From Eucalyptus grandis (taxonomy: Eukaryota; Streptophyta; Magnoliopsida; Myrtales; Myrtaceae), in NCBI RefSeq assembly GCF_016545825.1, contig NC_052621.1, positions 4,922,199 to 4,986,198 of the forward strand: 64,000 nucleotides of DNA, given 5' to 3'. The translations under genes were made by a program, and so were the position numbers. Position 1 is the stretch's first letter. The number at the start of each line of letters is the position of its first letter. This document shows, piece after piece, positions 58,695 to 64,000 of this stretch. The notes under the pieces are model-generated. The model saw only the letters and a program-made list of their open reading frames with translations. It did no database searches and was not told where the DNA came from.

Positions 58695-60779
58695 TGTGGC
58701 ATCCCAAAATTCAAAGTCAAATTATAAGGTGTGTTAAAGCCTCTAATTAGGTAATGAAATTACCTATGATTTATGCTTTAGCCATTAGTCTCTTTTTAAG
58801 ATTAGGTGATTTGTGCTTGTGTTTATGAAATTTTAAATTAGATAGATTGATAATGATAATCTATACTTGGCCATGCACCTTATGAATTAAATAAAATGTC
58901 ACAAGACTTTGGCCATGTGGAATTTAAAATTTAAAATTTGAAATCTATAAAAGAAATAAATTAAAGATGAATAATTGAAAATAAAATTGATTTGAATTAG
59001 GTTTGGGCCTTAGGCCCAAAAAGGGGGATTTTAGTGGGCCAAGCTAGTCGGCCCAATAGAAGCCCACGGAAGGGGGCTGTCGCCAGCCCATTGAGGCCCA
59101 AGGAGATGTGGCTGTCGGCCGCAAAGAAGACCCAAAAGGAGGCCCAAGCCCAAGCCCATGCATGAGTCTTGCCAAGTGACAAGAATGAGCTCATGCATTG
59201 GCCATTGGTGAGGCAATCTCATGATTGCAAATGATGAGGTTTGGGGGAAATAAAAGGGAAGAGAGAGAGAGGGGTGGCCGGTTCATTCGCCCAAAGAGAG
59301 AGAGTGAGAGATTGTGCGAGAGAGAGGGAGAGCGGCCGAGAGGGAGGAGGAGCCGAGGAGGAGCCGCAGTCCGTCCGCCGTGCTCGCTGCCGTGTGCCGC
59401 CGTCCGTCTGGTCTAGAGGCAAGTGGGAGTCCTCTAGCTGCTCTTGCATGTGTTTTTGTTGCATCTATGGTTGATATAGTGTCGAGTTTGGGTGATTTGG
59501 TGAGGAAAACCGAAGTATGGATGGATTGTTCTTGGGTGGTATGACTGTTTTCGCTTGAACAGTTTGAGTCAGAATGTTGTGTGAGCTTGCATGCATGTTT
59601 GGAGTCCGATTTTGGCTTTGATTTCTTCATGAAAGTTGTAGATAACATCTTAAAATACAACATACTCGAATTTGGTGGAACATTATGGAGCTTTGATGGT
59701 TTAAACTCTCATCCTACGGAGACCTCAGATCTGGAAAGATTTCACTGACCTTTTGTTGGATTTGTGGTTGCATGTTGATTTGTGCTAAGAATATTTCTTC
59801 GATCTCTTCATGAAAGTTGTATGGGACATCTTAAACTACAACATACTCAAATTTGAAGTGAAATGAACAAGTATAGCCTAGTAAATTGACTAGATCTTGA
59901 AGACGGTAATTCTGGAGATGTATTTCGGGACACCCGAGACTTCATGGACAAAAATGACGACTATACTCTGGTTATTTGACTTAGATCTCTTCATTAAATA
60001 TGTAGAGGACATATTTATTTAAAACATATTCAAATTTAAGAGGAAACGAAAGAGAATAGGTAGGTGAAAACTCAGTATTTCGGAGAAGTATGTACTGGAC
60101 GATGCGGTAATGGATCCAGAAGCTTCGTGAGACTGTATAAAATAATCTAAAAATAATCTGACTTGGAAGTCTTCATTAAAGATGTACGCAAATGTCTTGG
60201 CTATGACTCGGTAAAATTTCGTAATTTTTGGAGGTCGTATGAATATTTTAATCGAATTTCTTCGGAAACTGTACATTCTGATTTCATCCGAAAATGATAT
60301 GCTGTTTTGTGTGATTTATGAAATGATGTGAAATTTTATTTGGCCATGTATTTTACATGAAATCATCATTCTATTGCCTTGTTTATCACTTGCCTTAATT
60401 TTTATAATTTTTGGGAATTTATAGATATTAAATTTAATATTTTTGGAAAATGATAAAAGCTGGAATTTTAAATAAATGAAAAAGGGCATGAAAAAAAATG
60501 GATTATTTTATTGACCATAAATTCCATTAAATTTTATTTCATAAATAATCATACCATGTAGTATGTATGATGAGGTCTTGATGTATGCATGACATTGAAT
60601 TGAAAATGCATGTGTGAATTCCATGCCGAATATGACTTGTTTGATGTCACATCATATGCCATGCTAAATTAAGACCGAAATTGGTAAACATGGATAATGT
60701 TAAATGAGGAGATGGTTGTGGTGGATGATGATGCCCGGATTGTATTGAGATACAAGGCCGGATGACCCTGGGAGATTCT

Positions 60780-61060
60780 GGATGCCCGGAATGTGGGGGG
60801 CCGAAAGCCTTGTCGGAGGTCTTTGCGTGAAAGGAATGCCTCGTGATGCCAGGATTGGGGTGCAGGATGCCCGGCCAGGGAGTGTAAATGCCGGAAGCCT
60901 TGTTGAAGGTCTTTGCCCGAAAGGAATGCCTCGTGATGCCAGTTGGGATGCGAGATGCCCGGAATGTGGGGGGCCGGATGCCCGGTGGCCTGAAATGGCT
61001 GAATGCCGGAAGCCTTGGAGGTTTTTGCCCGAGGGGATGATGAAATTGATGATCCGAGGA
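60780..61060 (+). repeat. GC-rich imperfect repeats of the 3.42-kb element
   Basis: 'gaagccttg…ggtctttgccc' recurs near 60804, 60894 and 61007 together with 'gatgcccgg' and 'ggaatgcctcgtgatgcca'. The pattern matches, in complement, the repeats at 34860-35220 in the sister element. Confidence 0.7.
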
Positions 61061-61094
61061 ATGGGTGATGTGGTGATCAAATTGAAAGTTAAAA

Positions 61095-61660
61095 GTGGAA
61101 AATTCACCCATGGCACAATGATATGATGGTGATGATGATGATGATATATGACATGGCATGATGATATGCGTGATGATGATGATAATATGTGATGTGATAT
61201 GATGATGATCACCCATGGCACGATGATATGATGGAATGATGATGATGATATATGATATGGCATGATGATATGCATGATGATGATGATAATATGTGATGTG
61301 ATATGATGATGATCACCCATGGCACGATGATATGATGGAATGATGATGATGATGATATATGACATGGCATGATGATATGCATGATGATGATGATAATATG
61401 TGATGTGATATGATGATGATCACCCATGGCACGATGATATGCATGATGATGATGATGGTGATGATATATAATATGGCATGATGACATGTATGATATGATG
61501 ATGCCATGATGATGATGACATGTATGATATGATGATGCCATGATGATGATGACATGTGTGATGTGATGATGTCATGATAATGATCACATGTATATGATAT
61601 GATGATGATACACATGTATGTGTTATGATTGTGATGATGATGCATGATAGTATGCGCATG
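61095..61660 (+). repeat. ATG-rich tandem repeats, about 105 bp unit
   Basis: 'cacccatggcac.atgatatg' recurs at about 61107, 61210, 61314 and 61421, each followed by strings of gatgatgat and a variant of 'tgacatggcatgatgatatg'. The array breaks down to simpler ATG-rich DNA to about 61660. The reverse frame reads as His/Ile/Ser-rich open stretches, which is an artefact of the triplet pattern. Confidence 0.82.
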
Positions 61661-61788
61661 GTTTCAAGGTAAAAAACACCTGCAGTGCATGTATGATTGG
61701 TATGATGCACTGAGTGGTTATTGAATTCCTTTACCTGCTGAGTGGTTGTACTCACCCCTTTTGGGAACCAACATTTCAGATTAGCAGC

Positions 61789-61989
61789 ATGCCGCTTCCT
61801 GCCGTTGCGCGGGGTACATTTTACGGTTTACCATCCGACGTCGAGGTAGAGTGCGAGGAGTTCAGCTATCCTTCGGTACCTAGATTAACATATATTCGGG
61901 TGCGCTATTTGGTCATGTATGACATAGGCCTGGCTGAGGGCCCGATTGGTAAGGGGAGAGATGGTGATGTTTTACTTTACTTCCACTGA
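61789..61989 (+). CDS. Short conserved ORF of the 3-kb TG...CA element family (copy 2)
   Basis: 66 residues from the ATG at 61789 to a TGA at 61987. It begins MPLPAVARGTFYGLPSD and contains RVRYLVMYDIG; the other copy (34269-34514) begins MPLLPVTPDTFYGIPVD and has QVQVLIMYDIG. Identity falls mostly on residues that a protein would keep (TFYG, P, D, EC, MYDIG), while many third positions differ; that is the reason to take it seriously. The frame is longer upstream (to 61714) but the match starts at this ATG. No known domain. Whether it is translated is unknown. Confidence 0.45.
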   Translation: MPLPAVARGTFYGLPSDVEVECEEFSYPSVPRLTYIRVRYLVMYDIGLAEGPIGKGRDGDVLLYFH

Positions 61990-62114
61990 TGAGTCGTGCT
62001 GTATAAAAAAAAAATGCCAGTGAATAACGACGCTTCTTCTAAGTACTAGCAAAAAGGGTAATAAGATGTAACATTGGTGCTTGTGGCGACCTTCGAAGGG
62101 TTCGGGGTGCTACA

Positions 62115-62285
62115 TTATTCAAAGAAAAGAAGCCTATTGTTTCATATTTTCATGTGTTTGGATATAAATGCTTTATATTGAAAAATGCAAATGATCGAGT
62201 TGGCAAGTTTGAAGAAAAATCAGACAAAGGCATCTTCCTTGGATATTCTACCTCAAGCAAAGCCTACAGAGTCTACAACATTTTG
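62115..62285 (+). pseudogene. Ty1-copia integrase/RT junction fragment, resumption after the insertion
   Basis: It continues the frame cut at 58694: KEKKPIVSYFHVFGYKCFIL, then KFEEKSDKGIFLGYSTSSKAY, the standard C-terminal integrase region of copia elements. Homology stops at about 62285, so the RT and RNase H domains of this element are missing. Confidence 0.88.
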
Positions 62286-62719
62286 AATTTTTCTGGCATT
62301 ATGATCTTGGAATAGATGGAGAGGTCCATCGAAGTAGGATCTTGGAGGCCTTGTAATTGTTTCGGCATCTTCTCAAGCTTCTCTAGGCATTTGTCATGTT
62401 CGGTCTTAAACAGACTGTCGGGCTTAGATCCATCAACCGTGATTAGGTGTGGATCATTCTCCAATTTGAGCATGTTATTGTCAGTATCTCTACCTTGCTC
62501 ACCCTTGGTAGATGATTGTTGCAACAATACTTCAATTGAAGTCAGGGCGGGAGTAAGTTTGCTTTGAATGTAGTCGATCTGCTTCAAGAGTTATTGAAGC
62601 ACATTAAAGACTTGTTTCATTTCGCTTTCCATGACCACTACACGGCTTGCTACATTCTTTTCAACCATTCTTGCTCTCACTTTTGAGCGACTTTGGATCA
62701 ATGAACGTTGACGTTCCAT
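62273..62719 (-). pseudogene. Ty3-gypsy gag N-terminal fragment, reverse strand
   Basis: Reading down from the ATG at 62719 (MERQRSLIQSRSKVRARMVEK), interrupted by a stop near 62594, then open 62587-62273 and ending LSIYSKIIMPEKFKML. The closing motif (P.KFKMP.F.KYDG in intact proteins) is typical of the N-terminal region of plant gypsy gag. The fragment ends where the copia fragment begins, a break point between two elements. Family placement rests on that one motif. Confidence 0.55.
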
Positions 62720-63094
62720 GATTACTTAGTCATGAATAAACAAGCATGTGTAAACCCGAGACATAAATAAGGAGTCAATCCATGATGACGACCTAACCCT
62801 TCTCTTTTGTTTAATCACGAAAAAATTGTACATGGAGGGGATTTCCTAAGGATGAACTAGGAAAATAAAGATATGTGGCATGTTAGCATGGACTGAAAAG
62901 ACGTCAAATTTAAAATAGAAAAACTTGAGATGATAGAGGCATGAGTTGAAAACAAATTCTCAAAATTTTTCTTCAATATTCCTTTGAAAGCAATGAGAAA
63001 TTCCTTGGGTGAAAGATTATAGCATGCTTGAGAAAACAAAGGCATGAACTAAAAGTATAATTTTTTGCAAAATTTTTCCATCCTTACTCTTGTC
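62720..63094. other. Unassigned DNA
   Basis: AT-rich, possibly the 5' leader of the reverse-strand gypsy fragment. Nothing specific is visible. Confidence 0.35.
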
Positions 63095-63418
63095 AAACCG
63101 GATCATTACCCATATAAGTGGTAACCATATGCTTGAATTCATGTTGTTTACTGCTCATACCATGTCAGAGTTTACTTGTTACTATCATTCAGTATTTCAG
63201 TGGACAGCAACTCTTTTGGAGTCTACTTTCAAATCTCCCATATGTGATCTACCCAATTATGCAGTTATATTTCAAGTTTGTCAATGCCCTATCAATAGAT
63301 TAGGACCACGGCCATAAAGTTAGCTGAATCATATTCATAATTCCATTGCATTTTTTAGTAGATTATACATCCTTTTATCATGATGATCGATATCCTTTAC
63401 GTGTAGATGTTCATGTTG

Positions 63419-63492
<74 letters not shown>

Positions 63493-63569
63493 CCCTCACG
63501 TTCAGCTCTCAACTAATTGGATTCTGTTGTTAATTATGACTACTTCTATCACTCGATGGCTATTGTTTG
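63095..63569. repeat. Duplicated segment, copy C2, with (CT)n(AC)n
   Basis: Second copy of 22430-22955 (landmarks given there). The microsatellite at 63422-63492 has about 25 CT units followed by about 10 AC units; the partner has CT only. Homology ends at 'ggctattgtttg' exactly where the LTR at 63570 begins. Confidence 0.8.
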
Positions 63570-64000
63570 TGTTGAAGAAAACTTCCTTATTTGCTTTGAA
63601 GCTGACTAAACGTTTCCATTAATCTAGTCTGCAGTCTAGTCTGAAGATTTGCAAACTCTTCCGTCAAAGTCTGAAGATCGCCAGACTGCCAGACTCAAAA
63701 TTTAAAGTCTGCCCTCATTGACAGTTTCTAGACTGACGAAGAAGACTTATCCAGAATTGAGTATTTTTTTAAGGATTTGATTCGAGCGGCTAAAGAAGTT
63801 CTCACGACTAAAGATAACATCTCAAGATCTATTATTCGCTTTGAAATCAATACGAGTAAATTGGATCCGTTGATTGGCGAAGTATATTTGGAATGTTCTA
63901 CTTATGGAAACCTAGATCCTGATTATATGGGCGAGCATGATTGGTAGGCTATCATCACATTCCTTAAGTAACTCGAGATCTCCCTAATTGATTATGTCCA
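63570..64000 (+). repeat. LTR of the Sirevirus-like copia family, running out of the window
   Basis: It starts TGTTGAAGAAAACTTC and is colinear with 54907 onward (tttgaagctga, 'aaacgtttccat', 'gatttgcaaactctt', 'attggcgaagtata', 'ttctacttatg.aaac'). The sequence before it is duplicated host-like DNA and not a polypurine tract. It therefore looks like the 5' LTR of a second element, or a solo LTR, and not the 3' LTR of the element at 54907. The likely target bases are gtttg (63565-63569). Confidence 0.72.

Larger units (their letters stand above)
58695..62114 (+). mobile_element. 3.42-kb TG...CA element (solo LTR or LARD-like) inside copia integrase
   Basis: Ends are TGTGGCATCCC (58695) and GGGGTGCTACA (62114), inverted to each other at 9-10 of 11 bases. 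The target duplication ttatt is perfect at 58690-58694 and 62115-62119. Removing it rejoins the copia frame at PYELF|KEKKPIV. Inside, left to right: a leader with the TATA-like aaataaaagg (59249) and a GA-rich tract (59255-59350), a non-coding middle, GC-rich repeats (60780-61060), ATG-rich 105-bp repeats (61095-61660), a short ORF (61789-61989) and the end. No gag-pol. Same family as 33838-36887. Integration by an LTR-retrotransposon integrase is inferred from TG...CA ends and the 5-bp TSD. Confidence 0.88.

Noticed and set aside
59225..59663. Frames around the GA-rich leader of the 3.42-kb element
   Set aside because: They arise from gagaga-type repeats, overlap on both strands and are not conserved in the sister element.
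60647..61755. Long His/Ile/Ser-rich reverse-strand frames
   Set aside because: They are translations of the ATG-rich tandem repeat; the triplet pattern alone keeps stops out.
54907..64000. A single 9-kb copia element with LTRs at 54907 and 63570
   Set aside because: There is no polypurine tract before 63570, the RT half is missing, and the DNA before it is duplicated segment C2.

Overview
The window is plant nuclear DNA from a dicot-like, probably woody, genome. One three-exon NAC transcription-factor gene is the only intact host gene I can support. Everything else is transposable elements, an endogenous pararetrovirus, pseudogene debris, microsatellites and duplicated intergenic DNA. The genome looks AT-rich, and it carries Ty1-copia, LTRs of Ty3-gypsy type, LINEs with a DUF4283-type ORF1, a SINE, Harbinger-like elements and a caulimovirid of Florendovirus/petuvirus type. 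The species cannot be fixed from sequence alone; Myrtales is a guess.

Layout. 0.9-6.7 kb: two diverged copies of one non-coding segment (A1, A2) with a third segment (B1) between them; B1 has a second copy (B2) at 40.75-43.33 kb. 7.13-8.24 kb: NAC gene, NAC090-like. 9.09-9.33 kb: tRNA-related SINE with target-site duplication. 11.0-11.54 kb: intronless, broken poly(A)-binding-protein pseudogene. 13.39-15.61 kb: solo LTR (TSD TCATT) whose 3' part, with flanking DNA and the start of a truncated LINE, is repeated about four times (15.2-17.5 kb, period 576-592 bp). 17.46-20.24 kb: 5'-truncated LINE. 22.4-23.6 kb: duplicated segment, (CT)n and a TRIM-like remnant. 24.37-29.76 kb: complete but mutated Ty1-copia element, both LTRs, PBS, PPT, TSD CGTTT. 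31.4-40.6 kb: near-full-length LINE with 5' monomers, ORF1 and ORF2, interrupted in its endonuclease domain by a 3.05-kb TG...CA element (TSD TGTGC). 43.34-47.35 kb: reverse-strand LTR relic carrying two Harbinger-like elements in opposite orientation. 47.57-49.05 kb: three adjacent tandem-repeat blocks. 49.24-54.5 kb: degraded endogenous pararetrovirus. 54.91-62.28 kb: Ty1-copia (Sirevirus-like) element with an open gag, interrupted by a 3.42-kb TG...CA element (TSD TTATT). 62.27-62.72 kb: gypsy gag remnant, reverse strand. 63.1-63.57 kb: second copy of the 22.4-kb segment. From 63.57 kb: a second LTR of the Sirevirus-like family, running off the window.

Most interesting. The two 3.05- and 3.42-kb elements at 33838-36887 and 58695-62114 are the same family, in opposite orientations. 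Each is bounded by perfect 5-bp target duplications. Both carry, near the same end, a short ORF that agrees at protein level over about 38 residues (ending MYDIG), although no ordinary retrotransposon gene is visible. This is the best candidate here for something undescribed.

The nesting gives a relative chronology: LINE and copia first, then the TG...CA elements into them; LTR first, then the Harbinger elements into it. There is no operon-like cooperation between genes in this window.
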